Positions 18,359-26,341 of a DNA stretch of 64,000 nucleotides are shown one piece after another. The notes beneath the pieces are model-generated. The model did no database searches, was not told where the DNA came from, and worked only from the letters and a program-made list of their open reading frames with translations. Each line of letters opens with the position of its first letter. Position 1 is the stretch's first letter. The translations under genes were made by a program, and so were the position numbers. Origin of the DNA: Rhodobacter sp. (GTDB lineage Bacteria > Pseudomonadota > Alphaproteobacteria > Rhodobacterales > Rhodobacteraceae); contig JAJEAY010000178.1 in assembly GCA_022824145.1 (NCBI GenBank), forward strand, positions 1-64,000. Direction: 5' to 3'.

Positions 18359-19881
18359 GTGCGCTTTGGGTGGGTCTGGATGTCGGAACGACGATGGTCA
18401 AGGCTGCGGCCTATGCGCCTGATGGAGTCTGCGTTGCGGAAGCCTCGGCCCCGAGCGAGGTAAGGCAGGGCGCCGCTGGCGAGAGTGAGCAGGACATGGC
18501 AAACGTGCGCGCCTGCGTGATGCGCGTAATGGCGGAACTGGGTGGGAAAATAGACGTGGCCAGTGTGCTTTCGCTTGGGATCGCTGGCCAGGGCGACGGT
18601 TTCTGGGCAGTTGATGCTGACGGAGAGCCGGTGACGCCCGCGATGCTCTGGAACGATACACGGGCGGCTGCGGATCTCGATATATTTGCAGACAGTGACG
18701 CCACCACCGCAATCGGGCGAGGATGTCACACGGCGCTTTGGGCCGGGACATCAGGGGTGCTTTGGCGCTGGTTGAGGGCAAACGACGCCGATGCTGCCGG
18801 TCGTGTGTCACGTGTGGTGACCTGCGCCGACTGGATCGGGCACTGCCTGACAGGAGAATGGGCAACTGACTGGTCAAACGCCTCGATTCCTTTTTTGGAC
18901 TTCGCCACCCGGTCCTATGGAGACGCTCAGATCGAAGCTCTGGACTGTCGTGACCTGGCGGGAAAATTAAACTTGCCGCGGAGTGCCAATACACGGCTGG
19001 GCGGACTGACCTCCGATGCGGCGGCGGCGACCGGATTGCCTGAGGGGATTTCGGTTTCGGTAGGGACGCTTGACCTTTCGGCAATGATTGTCGGCATGTG
19101 CATGGATCGGCCCGGGCAAACGATGATGATCATGGGCACGACCGCGGTAGTGAACATTCTGTCCGACAGCCTGGCTCCGGAAGCCGAGCTCATTGGCGCA
19201 GCCGTGCTTCACCCGACGGCGGAGATTGCGATCAAGGTTCTGGCGCCGGCGAGCGGGGCATCGGCGTTTGACTGGTTCACCCGTCTGCATCCCCATACGC
19301 TGGGCGGTCAAAACCCAGCCGAGATCGCCGGGAAGCTGAATTCGCTTGTGGCGGATGTGCCGCCCGGAGCGAATGGCGTGACTTTTCTTCCCTATCTCAG
19401 CGGTGAGCGCGCGCCCTTTGTCGCCCCGGACATTCGAGCGGGATTTCACGGGCTGTCGGCGGTGGCCTCAAAAGCCGAGATGGGCCGGGCCGTGATGGAA
19501 GGAGCCGCCTTCAGCCTGCGCCATTGCTTTGCATCCCAAGGTGGTTTGCCGACCGAACCGGTGCGGCTCTCCGGAGGTGGATCAAGAAACGCGATCTGGT
19601 GCCAGATCATCGCAGATATCCTGCAGCAGGCCGTGACTGTCAGCGACGTTTCGGATCAGGGCGTCTGGGGCGCGGCCTGTATTGGCGCGAGCGCGGCGGG
19701 ACTGGGCGACCCGGTAATGCTTGCCAGACGGGTTGAAGATCATGTGACGTACCTGCCCGATCTGAACAACGCCCCGCTCTACGACCGCGCCTTTGCGCGC
19801 TATAGGGTCTTGTCCGATGCCATGCGCGCGGTGCGGACAAGACTGAGATCTCTCGAGGAGCCGGACGCATGGCAAACATGA
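18355..19881 (+). CDS. FGGY-family carbohydrate kinase
   Basis: A 508-aa sugar or polyol kinase. The N-terminal ATPase-fold phosphate loop is VGLDVGTTMVKAAAY. LSLGIAGQGDGFWAVD with MLWNDTR lies at the sugar site, resembling erythritol and L-xylulose kinases. The second domain has MIMGTTAVVN, FLPYLSGERAPF and EPVRLSGGGSRNAIWCQIIADIL, the FGGY C-terminal signature region. The substrate cannot be named from sequence; a ketopentose or tetritol fits the neighbouring epimerase and transketolase. The GGAGGAACAGGG before the ATG at 18355 fixes the start, which overlaps the molybdoenzyme stop (ATGA). The downstream dehydrogenase start overlaps its 3' end. Confidence 0.9.
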   Translation: MSALWVGLDVGTTMVKAAAYAPDGVCVAEASAPSEVRQGAAGESEQDMANVRACVMRVMAELGGKIDVASVLSLGIAGQGDGFWAVDADGEPVTPAMLWNDTRAAADLDIFADSDATTAIGRGCHTALWAGTSGVLWRWLRANDADAAGRVSRVVTCADWIGHCLTGEWATDWSNASIPFLDFATRSYGDAQIEALDCRDLAGKLNLPRSANTRLGGLTSDAAAATGLPEGISVSVGTLDLSAMIVGMCMDRPGQTMMIMGTTAVVNILSDSLAPEAELIGAAVLHPTAEIAIKVLAPASGASAFDWFTRLHPHTLGGQNPAEIAGKLNSLVADVPPGANGVTFLPYLSGERAPFVAPDIRAGFHGLSAVASKAEMGRAVMEGAAFSLRHCFASQGGLPTEPVRLSGGGSRNAIWCQIIADILQQAVTVSDVSDQGVWGAACIGASAAGLGDPVMLARRVEDHVTYLPDLNNAPLYDRAFARYRVLSDAMRAVRTRLRSLEEPDAWQT

Positions 19882-20930
19882 TGAAAGCCGCAGTCTATCA
19901 CGCACTGGATGACGTTCGCATCGAAGAACGTCCGGTGCCGGAGATCGGGCCTGGCGAGATGCTTCTCAAGACTTTGGCTTGCGGTCTTTGTGGCGGTGAG
20001 ACGATGGCTTGGTACAAGTCGGAGCCGAAGGTGCTCGGACACGAACCTGTGGGCGAGGTGGTCGGGCTGGGTGCCGGTGTGAGCGAATTCAAGATCGGCG
20101 ACCGGGTATTCGTCAATCACCATGTGGGCCGCACCAATTCCCACCTTTCGCTACGCGGGCATCCCACGCGAGATCCGTTTTATAGGCGGATGAAGCTCGA
20201 TCCCGGTGGGGTCTGCGACTACTACCGCGTCTCGGCGCAGCATCTGGCCATGGATGCGCATGTGCTCCCTGACAGTATTTCAACCGAGGCTGCGGTGACT
20301 GTTGAACCTTGGTCCTGCGTGCTTTCGGGGCTGAAGGTCTGCCACATACAGCCAGGCGATACGGTGGCGGTTGTGGGTGCCGGGTTCATGGGACAGGGCT
20401 TTGTCCATTTGGCGCCTCTGTTTGGGGCTGGCAAGGTAATTGCACTGGATTTCTCGGACTGGCGTCTCGCGCGGGCGCGGGAGTTTGGGGCGACGCACAC
20501 GATCAATCCCAGGACTGAGAACCCGGTCGAGATGATGCGGACGCTTAACAGCGGGCGACTGGCCGACACCGTGATCGTGACAGCGCCATTTCCGTCGGCC
20601 TGGGAACAGGCGCTGTTGCTTGTTGAAGTGGGCGGCTGTCTTCATCTGGGCGCACCGCTTCCGCCAGGAACGGACTGGGTGCTCGACGGAAATCGGGCCT
20701 ATTTCGATCACGTCACGGTCACGTCGCGCTATTCTTCGGACCATACCGACACCTACAGCTATATCCGCCTGCTGGAAGCCGGGCGGATCATGGCGGATCA
20801 GGCGATCTCGCATCGATTCGACATGAAAGACTCCGCCGAGGCGTTTCGCATGCTGGTCGAGGCGGAAAATTCGCTTAAGGTTGTGATCTATCCCGGCGGG
20901 ATCCCGGCGGAATATTCGGAGGTGACGTAA
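19869..20930 (+). CDS. zinc-type medium-chain alcohol dehydrogenase, structural zinc site lost
   Basis: A 353-aa MDR-superfamily dehydrogenase, probably oxidising a sugar alcohol or alcohol group of the pathway substrate with NAD(P)+. The catalytic zinc ligands are visible: Cys in ACGLCGGE near residue 37, HE in VLGHEPVGE and a later Glu in VEPWSC. The Rossmann motif is VAVVGAGFMGQG. The lobe that normally binds a second, structural zinc through four Cys is replaced by HHVGRTNSHLSLRGHPTRDP, with no Cys at all. The start at 19869 has GAGGAG eight bases upstream and overlaps the kinase by 13 bases; two in-frame ATGs at 19878 and 19881 also overlap the kinase stop. The stop overlaps the next start (TAATG). 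Confidence 0.87.
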   Translation: MANMMKAAVYHALDDVRIEERPVPEIGPGEMLLKTLACGLCGGETMAWYKSEPKVLGHEPVGEVVGLGAGVSEFKIGDRVFVNHHVGRTNSHLSLRGHPTRDPFYRRMKLDPGGVCDYYRVSAQHLAMDAHVLPDSISTEAAVTVEPWSCVLSGLKVCHIQPGDTVAVVGAGFMGQGFVHLAPLFGAGKVIALDFSDWRLARAREFGATHTINPRTENPVEMMRTLNSGRLADTVIVTAPFPSAWEQALLLVEVGGCLHLGAPLPPGTDWVLDGNRAYFDHVTVTSRYSSDHTDTYSYIRLLEAGRIMADQAISHRFDMKDSAEAFRMLVEAENSLKVVIYPGGIPAEYSEVT

Positions 20931-21604
20931 TGCTGGCGGCTCTCAGGGAAGAAGTCTGCGCTCAGAACCACGAATTGCCCCTGAACGGGCTGGTTGTGGG
21001 ATCCGGGGGCAATGTCTCCGGGCGCGATCCGGACAGCGGGTTCGTGGTGATCAAGCCGTCGGGTGTGAAATTCTCTATGCTGACACCGGAATCGATGGTT
21101 GTCGTCAATCTCGACGGCAATGTGATTGAAGGGAAGATGAAGCCCTCGGTGGACACTGGCATTCACCTTTATCTCTACCGGAACCGCGCGGATGTGGGCG
21201 GCGTCTGCCATACACACTCGCCCTATGCGTCGAGCTTTGCTGCGCGGGGCGAGCGCATCCCGGCCGTTCTCGCGCCAATCACCCATATCCTCGGCCGCGA
21301 CGTGCCTTGTTCGCGTTACGCGACGCCAGGGGAGGTGGACACCGGCGAAGCCATTCTTGAGGCGGCCGATGGCGGAATGGCCGCGCTGGTGAAAGCGCAT
21401 GGGGTGTTCACAATGGGAAAGTCGGCGACCGAAGCGACCTCGTTTGCGATGTACATCGAAGAAGCCGCAAAGACGACGCATCTGGCAATGCTGCGTGGAC
21501 GGGTCGAGGAACTGAGCCAGAAAGAAATTGACCGATGCCATGCCTGGTTCCGGAAGAACTATGGTCAGAACGGGAATAAAGAGACGGGACCGCCCGCCCT
21601 GTAA
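20930..21604 (+). CDS. class II aldolase/AraD-type L-ribulose-5-phosphate 4-epimerase-like enzyme
   Basis: A 224-aa protein of the class II aldolase/epimerase family. The metal-binding histidines are in HTHS (about residues 94-96) and KAHGVF; GNVSGRD and IKPSGVKF form the phosphate site. The C-terminal NYGQ matches the catalytic Tyr region of L-ribulose-5-phosphate 4-epimerases (AraD, UlaF) better than fuculose-phosphate aldolases. If an epimerase, it would turn an L-ribulose 5-phosphate-like kinase product into D-xylulose 5-phosphate, the natural donor for the transketolase encoded next door. If an aldolase, it would release glycolaldehyde or a similar fragment. A GGAGGTGACG ribosome site and TAATG overlap couple it to the dehydrogenase. 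Confidence 0.88.
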   Translation: MLAALREEVCAQNHELPLNGLVVGSGGNVSGRDPDSGFVVIKPSGVKFSMLTPESMVVVNLDGNVIEGKMKPSVDTGIHLYLYRNRADVGGVCHTHSPYASSFAARGERIPAVLAPITHILGRDVPCSRYATPGEVDTGEAILEAADGGMAALVKAHGVFTMGKSATEATSFAMYIEEAAKTTHLAMLRGRVEELSQKEIDRCHAWFRKNYGQNGNKETGPPAL

Positions 21605-21613
21605 AGGCGGGTC
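21588..21613 (+). terminator. GC hairpin at the epimerase stop codon
   Basis: GCCCGCC and GGCGGGT flank CTGTAAA, forming a short strong stem across the stop codon of the epimerase gene, without a clear T run. The following 292 bases before the SorC gene contain no supported gene; short frames there look like chance. The hairpin may partly end the catabolic transcript before the regulator. Confidence 0.45.
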
Positions 21614-21896
21614 CACATTCTGTGCTCAAGGGGATGTGCCATGCGGTTGCCACAGTGGTTCCGGCACGCCCAACCAATGGAAAACGACCGACCCGTTTCA
21701 CGCCAGCGATCCGGGGCATGGCTGCTTCGTCGGAAGCTGCCGCGGGCGGCGATTATCCGGACAGAACCCTCCAGCAGGGGATCTCGGAAGTGGACCAGGT
21801 TTCGATCCCGTGCCTGGGCCGCCGATGCAGCCCTACAGCCGCCGTCACAACATCTTGTGGAACTTGGGCAAAAGGAATAAGCTCTTGAGAAGATAG

Positions 21897-22889
21897 ATGC
21901 CTGATAGCATGAACATACTCACTTCTCCCTCCCGCGTGATAGGCGAAAGGGAAGCGCAACTGTCAAATGTGGCGCTGCTGTACTATGGCGAAGGGATGAC
22001 GCAGAGCGAAATCGCCGGGCGTATGAAGGTAAGTCGCGCAACTATTGTGAATATGCTGCGTGAAAGCCGGGAACAGGGGATCGTCGATATCCGCGTGGAT
22101 GGAAAAGTCCTGACAGGATCCAGCCTTGCGCGGGATCTGCGGGAGAAGTTTGGTATCGAGGACGTTTATGTCTCGCGGACCTCTGCCTTTGGCGAAAACG
22201 CTTCGCGTGACGAAAGTTTCGGACAGCTGGCGCGGGTGGCGGCAGCCGCTATCCTCGACATGGTCGAAGCGGGCGATACCATCGGTGTGGCCTGGGGCGA
22301 GACAATCATGGCGGTTGCCAACGCGATGCCGCGGAGTCCGGTAGCCGACCTGGAAGTCTGCCAGCTTATTGGATCAATGATTTCAGAACGGGTTCCAGCC
22401 TCGGAGAACTGCGCGATCCAGATTGCCCGGAGGCTGGAGGCGGCTGCCTGCTACACGCTGCACGCGCCTGGGCTGATTTCGACGGCTTCACTGGCTGAGA
22501 CGATTCGGGGCGAGCCCACCATCAAAACGCAGCTCAGGCGACTCCAGGCCCTGGATATGACTGTGTCTTCGATCGGCAACGTTGCTTCGGACACTCACCT
22601 GGTGGCGGCGGGGATCGCAACCGCTGAGGAATTGAAGGCAGCCAGAATGGCTGGCGCAATTGGCATCATCTGCTGTCGATATATTGCGTCCGACGGACGG
22701 GAGATCGCAATGCCTCCGCATAGCAGGCTGATTGCAGCCACACTCGACGACCTGAGGTCTGCGCGGAAGCGGCTTCTGGTGGTGTGTGGGATTGATCGTG
22801 CGGATGCGGCCTGCGCAGCGATGAAGGCCGGTTTGGTCACACATCTCTGTGTTGATCATGTGCTGGCGCGTGCCCTGCTGGATGCCTAA
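21897..22889 (+). CDS. SorC/DeoR-type sugar-binding transcriptional regulator
   Basis: A 330-aa regulator. The N-terminal helix-turn-helix spans about residues 20-60: LSNVALLYYGEGMTQSEIAGRMKVSRATIVNMLRESREQGIVDI, characteristic of SorC. The remaining ~260 residues form the sugar-phosphate-binding domain, with DTIGVAWGETIMAVANAMP, VCQLIGSMI and the C-terminal VVCGIDRADAACAAMKAGLVTHLCVDHVLARALL. SorC proteins usually respond to a phosphorylated sugar from the operon they control, so the effector is probably the kinase product. It is the only regulator in the island. Candidate target sites are the similar motifs at 16018 and 25405. The formylglycine-generating enzyme gene follows with overlap. 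Confidence 0.9.
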   Translation: MPDSMNILTSPSRVIGEREAQLSNVALLYYGEGMTQSEIAGRMKVSRATIVNMLRESREQGIVDIRVDGKVLTGSSLARDLREKFGIEDVYVSRTSAFGENASRDESFGQLARVAAAAILDMVEAGDTIGVAWGETIMAVANAMPRSPVADLEVCQLIGSMISERVPASENCAIQIARRLEAAACYTLHAPGLISTASLAETIRGEPTIKTQLRRLQALDMTVSSIGNVASDTHLVAAGIATAEELKAARMAGAIGIICCRYIASDGREIAMPPHSRLIAATLDDLRSARKRLLVVCGIDRADAACAAMKAGLVTHLCVDHVLARALLDA

Positions 22890-23826
22890 GGGGATACCAG
22901 GCAACCCGGGATGCTGTTCGCCATCCATTCGACCGAGAGTTCCGACGGCATTCCGCATCTTACCCTCTTCCACCGCAACGCTTCCCCCAGCCATTGAGAT
23001 TCCGGGCGGTGAGGTCCTGATCGGAACGGGGGATCCGGTCATTTCGGATGATGCCGAAGGCCCTCTGCGTACCAAGCGCGTGCCGCCGTTCCGCATTGGA
23101 GAATCCGCTGTGACGAATGCGCAGTTTGCGGCTTTCGTGGATGAGACCGGCCATGTCACCGAAGCCGAGCGCTTTGGCTGGTCGTTCGTTTTCTGGGCAC
23201 AGGTGCCCAGAAGCGTCGGGCCTACGCAGGCGGTGCGCAATGTGACATGGTGGAGGCGCGTTGATGGCGCTGACTGGCGGCACATTCATGGGCCGGAGCG
23301 GGATCTTGCACAGGAGAGACCTGATCATCCGGTGACACATGTCTCCTGGAATGATGCACGTGCGTATGCGACGTGGGTCGGCGGGCGTCTTCCGACTGAG
23401 GCCGAGTGGGAGCACGCGGCCCGCGGTGGGTTGGGAGATGTCCGATTTCCGTGGGGCAACAGGGAGCCGGATGACACCGGCTATTTTCCCTGCAATATCT
23501 GGCAGGGACGTTTCCCCGAGATGAACACCTGCGCTGACGGCTATGCCGAGACCGCACCCGCGAAGAGCTTCCTCGCCAACGGCTATGGACTTTACAATCT
23601 AGTCGGCAACGTCTGGGAATGGACTGCCGAGCCCTTCGTGATCCGGTCGCAGAAGAGGGCGGCAAAGGCGCGGCAGGCGCGGATGAAGGGATTCAAACTT
23701 GCCAAAGGCGGCTCGTTTCTGTGTCACAAGAGCTATTGCTATCGCTACAGGATCGCCGCACGCACGGGAAATTCTCCCGACAGTACGACCACACACACCG
23801 GGTTTCGGGTCGTGTGGGGGCTGTAG
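22882..23826 (+). CDS. formylglycine-generating enzyme (sulfatase-activating, SUMF1 family)
   Basis: A protein of about 314 aa that oxidises the active-site Cys of type I sulfatases to formylglycine. The hallmark C-terminal block GGSFLCHKSYCYRYRIAART carries both redox-active, copper-binding cysteines of the aerobic enzyme, followed by GNSPDSTTTHTGFRV. The core also shows PVTHVSWNDARAYATWVGGRLPTEAEWEHAARGG and NVWEWT. No signal peptide is apparent, so it should act in the cytoplasm. Its sulfatase partner is encoded convergently nine bases away. The true start is uncertain: ATG 22882 overlaps the regulator by eight bases, and the conserved domain begins only near residue 50 (PPAIEIPGGEVLIGTG), so a later non-ATG start is possible. 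Confidence 0.9.
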   Translation: MPKGIPGNPGCCSPSIRPRVPTAFRILPSSTATLPPAIEIPGGEVLIGTGDPVISDDAEGPLRTKRVPPFRIGESAVTNAQFAAFVDETGHVTEAERFGWSFVFWAQVPRSVGPTQAVRNVTWWRRVDGADWRHIHGPERDLAQERPDHPVTHVSWNDARAYATWVGGRLPTEAEWEHAARGGLGDVRFPWGNREPDDTGYFPCNIWQGRFPEMNTCADGYAETAPAKSFLANGYGLYNLVGNVWEWTAEPFVIRSQKRAAKARQARMKGFKLAKGGSFLCHKSYCYRYRIAARTGNSPDSTTTHTGFRVVWGL

Positions 23827-23835
23827 TGCGCGCGC

Positions 23836-25371
23836 TCAGGCGGCGGCCTCCAATCCCAGACGCGCCAACTGTTCTGACGGGTAGCCTTCCTCGTCCATCA
23901 GCTCCCGTATCAGCGTCAACATGCGCGCGCGCTGTTCGGGGTCGCTTTCCCAGAGGTTCCTGCTCTGGTCCGGGTCTTCGGAACGATTGAACAAAAGACT
24001 CTCGCCCGAACGCGGATCCACCTTGATCGGGATTTTCCACATGGGCAATTCGACGGACGGGTCGAAATAGCCTTGGTCGACGGGTTTGTTCGGAGGTTTG
24101 GAGAGGCGTCCGTCAATCGGGTTGTCGACTATCAATGGCCGGTAGATGCCGGTGGAATAGAGGAAGAGCGGCCGGTCGGGCTCGGGTGATTTCAGGATCG
24201 TCCATTCGCCATCGGTGGCGCATATTCCTTGGCCGAACGTGCCATAGAGCACGGCGTCCCGCGGCGATGGCGCCCCCAAGGTCACCATTGGCAGAAGTGA
24301 TCGCGAATGGCGGTTGGCCGTCGTCAGCTTGACCCCTGCGGCCTCGATGACTGTCGCGAATAGATCGACCGTCTGGGTCAGGCCGGAGACAAAGCGCGGG
24401 ACCGGGTTGGCCGGGTGCCAGATCATCAGGGGGATATTGGCGTGGCTGTCGAAGTGCGGATGCTGCTTGCCGAAGGTGCGCCGTTCCCCCATGTCGTGAC
24501 CGTGGTCGGTGGTGAAGATCACCATGGTGTCTTCCCACAGCGCCAGTTCGTCCAGTTTGTCGAGCATCCTGCCGAACCAATTGTCCATCATGGTGACCTT
24601 GCCCATGAACTGTGACCTTAGGAAGTTCAGCTCTTCTTCATTCGTCTGATTCATGAATGCGTCCAGATCATCATAGACCTGATAGGGTGGCCAGATGTTG
24701 AACTCGTTCTTGCTGGCACCCTCGGCATACATGCTTTCGTATGGCTCGGGGACATGGAAAGGCTCGTGGACATCAAAGGTTTCCACGTGAAGGAAGAACG
24801 GGCCTTTTGATGCATGTCGGTCGAGCCAGTCGCAGGCGCTGCTAAAGGTCTTGGCTGAGAAGAACTCCTCTTCTTTCGTCCATGTCTTTGTATTGGCGTA
24901 ATACTGGCCGATATGTTCGGGAGCGCGGAACTCCTCTACCTTTTTCACCCAATCGGGCTTGTCTTCGTTTGGATCCATGGGCTGCCAGTGATCGACCTCA
25001 TAGCCTCGGATCATCTCTGTCGTGTCGTAGCTTTGGATGTAACCGTTCGCCTCCTCCTCCCAATAGTGGTAGTGATCCGTGACGATGTGAGTGTGATGGC
25101 CGCCCTTCCTGACTTCCAGGGGCAGGCGCGGATCGAATACTTCGAGCGATCCCCACGGCCGCCACATGAATTCCTTTCGACCGGCGATCAGTTCACGCCG
25201 CGCAGGCATGCACGGGAGGCTGCCGACGAAGTGATCGTTGAAGACCTGGGCGCGTGCGGCAAAGCGGTCAATGTTTGGCGTTCTGCAGGGGCTTTGTGGG
25301 TTGTAGGCGCGAAGGCAGTTGCGGGTCAGGCTATCAACCAGCACGAGAACAATGTTCATTGGTTTACTCAC
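23836..25371 (-). CDS. type I sulfatase with Cys-type formylglycine motif
   Basis: A 511-aa alkaline-phosphatase-fold sulfatase. The activation motif C-X-P-X-R is PCMPARRELIAG, with Cys54 counted from the GTG start; that Cys is the target of the adjacent formylglycine-generating enzyme. Metal-binding Asp residues occur in VLVLVDSLTRN and FTTDHGHDMGE; KQHPHFD supplies a late active-site Lys/His. MPARREL followed by FMWRPWGSLEVFD marks a widespread, mostly uncharacterised sulfatase subgroup. There is no signal peptide, so the substrate must be imported before desulfation, in line with the ABC importer transcribed divergently. It may start instead at the ATG at 25359. The natural substrate is unknown; related folds also cleave phosphonate or phosphate esters, but the FGE neighbour favours sulfate esters. 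Confidence 0.9.
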   Translation of the reverse strand: MSKPMNIVLVLVDSLTRNCLRAYNPQSPCRTPNIDRFAARAQVFNDHFVGSLPCMPARRELIAGRKEFMWRPWGSLEVFDPRLPLEVRKGGHHTHIVTDHYHYWEEEANGYIQSYDTTEMIRGYEVDHWQPMDPNEDKPDWVKKVEEFRAPEHIGQYYANTKTWTKEEEFFSAKTFSSACDWLDRHASKGPFFLHVETFDVHEPFHVPEPYESMYAEGASKNEFNIWPPYQVYDDLDAFMNQTNEEELNFLRSQFMGKVTMMDNWFGRMLDKLDELALWEDTMVIFTTDHGHDMGERRTFGKQHPHFDSHANIPLMIWHPANPVPRFVSGLTQTVDLFATVIEAAGVKLTTANRHSRSLLPMVTLGAPSPRDAVLYGTFGQGICATDGEWTILKSPEPDRPLFLYSTGIYRPLIVDNPIDGRLSKPPNKPVDQGYFDPSVELPMWKIPIKVDPRSGESLLFNRSEDPDQSRNLWESDPEQRARMLTLIRELMDEEGYPSEQLARLGLEAAA

Positions 25372-25404
25372 AGCGCATTTTCCGCAGCCTATGGGGTTCG
25401 GTCG

Positions 25405-25420
25405 GATTTGACAAGTGCTA
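25405..25420. promoter_or_regulatory. candidate SorC-type operator upstream of the importer and sulfatase
   Basis: GATTTGACAAGTGCTA resembles GATTTACAAATGCCA at 16018-16032, the other divergent control region of the island. It overlaps a first TTGACA hexamer (25408-25413). That both copies sit in divergent promoters of the same island suggests one regulator for the whole set; the match was found by eye only. Confidence 0.35.
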
Positions 25421-25426
25421 ACTTTT

Positions 25427-25455
25427 TTGACAAATATATAAGTGTTGCATAGAAC
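25427..25455 (+). promoter_or_regulatory. sigma-70-like promoter for the ABC importer operon
   Basis: TTGACA (25427-25432) is a perfect -35 hexamer, separated by 17 bases from TAGAAC (25450-25455), a 4/6 match to TATAAT. It lies about 90 bases before the permease ATG at 25547. This makes an earlier in-frame GTG at 25442 unlikely, because it would lie inside the promoter. Confidence 0.5.
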
Positions 25456-25546
25456 GAGGCATGTGTATGGTAAGGCACACGTCAGAAGTGCCGATTACCT
25501 CACGCATTGGTGGCTGGCGTCGTGGTCGAGGAATGTAGAGGACGGC

Positions 25547-26338
25547 ATGGGTCGAAGTCAGACTCTTCAGGTTGCAGCCAGTCTTGGCGCCATCCTTGCT
25601 TGGGTCGCCATCTGGGCATGGCTGACTCGACCGGGAGGGCCGGTTCACACGCTGTACTTTCCTGCGCCGGACGATGTTTGGGCGAAGTTTGTTCGTATGT
25701 GGCAGCGGCCTTATATCGGCAGCACGCTTCCCAATCACATTTTGAGCAGCCTTTACATTGTGTTAACCGGCTGGAGTCTGGCAGCGCTCGTTGGGATCCC
25801 TCTGGGCATAGCGATGGCATGGTGGAAGAGGCTCAAGTGGATCGTCTTTCCAATATTCCAACTGATCCGGCCGGTTCCGCCGCTGGCCTGGATTCCGCTG
25901 ACGATCCTGTGGCTGGGCATCGGCGATTCCGCCCGCATCTCGGTGGTTTTCATCGCCGCCCTTGTGCCTTGGCTGATGAATTCGATGCTGGCCGTCTATT
26001 CCATTGACCGTCTGTTGCTCGATGCGGCCAGAACACTGGGCGCGAACGACCGCCAAATCCTTACGAGAGTTGTATGCCGCACGGCGTTGCCGACGTTGGT
26101 TGCTGCAGCGCGAATGGCGCTTGGCAACGCTTGGTCGACTCTTGTCGCAGCGGAGATTCTGGCCGCGACTGCCGGGCTTGGTTATGTGGCGGTGAACGCG
26201 TCTCAGCTTCTTGATACCGACGTTCTTCTTGTTGCCATGTTCATGATTGGCATTCTTGGAATTGGTATGACCGGGCTTATCGGCATGACGCAGAGCTGGC
26301 TGGCGCCTTGGTCGGTCCTTGGCGCACGGAGAGAATGA
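25547..26338 (+). CDS. ABC importer permease, NitT/TauT (SsuC/TauC-like) family
   Basis: A 263-aa inner-membrane permease with about six hydrophobic segments. The cytoplasmic EAA loop reads DAARTLGANDRQILTRVVCRTALPTLVAAARMALGNAWSTLVAAE, the family's contact site for the ATPase. The ATG at 25547 follows AGAGGAC and lies downstream of the proposed promoter; longer in-frame starts were rejected for that reason. It is the first of four co-directional genes (permease, permease, ATPase, binding protein). Two different permeases would form a heterodimer. This family imports nitrate, taurine, alkanesulfonates, sulfate esters or pyrimidine precursors; the neighbouring sulfatase points to a sulfate ester. 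Confidence 0.88.
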   Translation: MGRSQTLQVAASLGAILAWVAIWAWLTRPGGPVHTLYFPAPDDVWAKFVRMWQRPYIGSTLPNHILSSLYIVLTGWSLAALVGIPLGIAMAWWKRLKWIVFPIFQLIRPVPPLAWIPLTILWLGIGDSARISVVFIAALVPWLMNSMLAVYSIDRLLLDAARTLGANDRQILTRVVCRTALPTLVAAARMALGNAWSTLVAAEILAATAGLGYVAVNASQLLDTDVLLVAMFMIGILGIGMTGLIGMTQSWLAPWSVLGARRE

Positions 26339-26341
26339 GCA

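Noticed and set aside
21622..21888. Small plus-strand gene of 88 codons between the epimerase and SorC genes
   Set aside because: Three overlapping frames are equally open here and none shows a domain or ribosome site; it is treated as non-coding.
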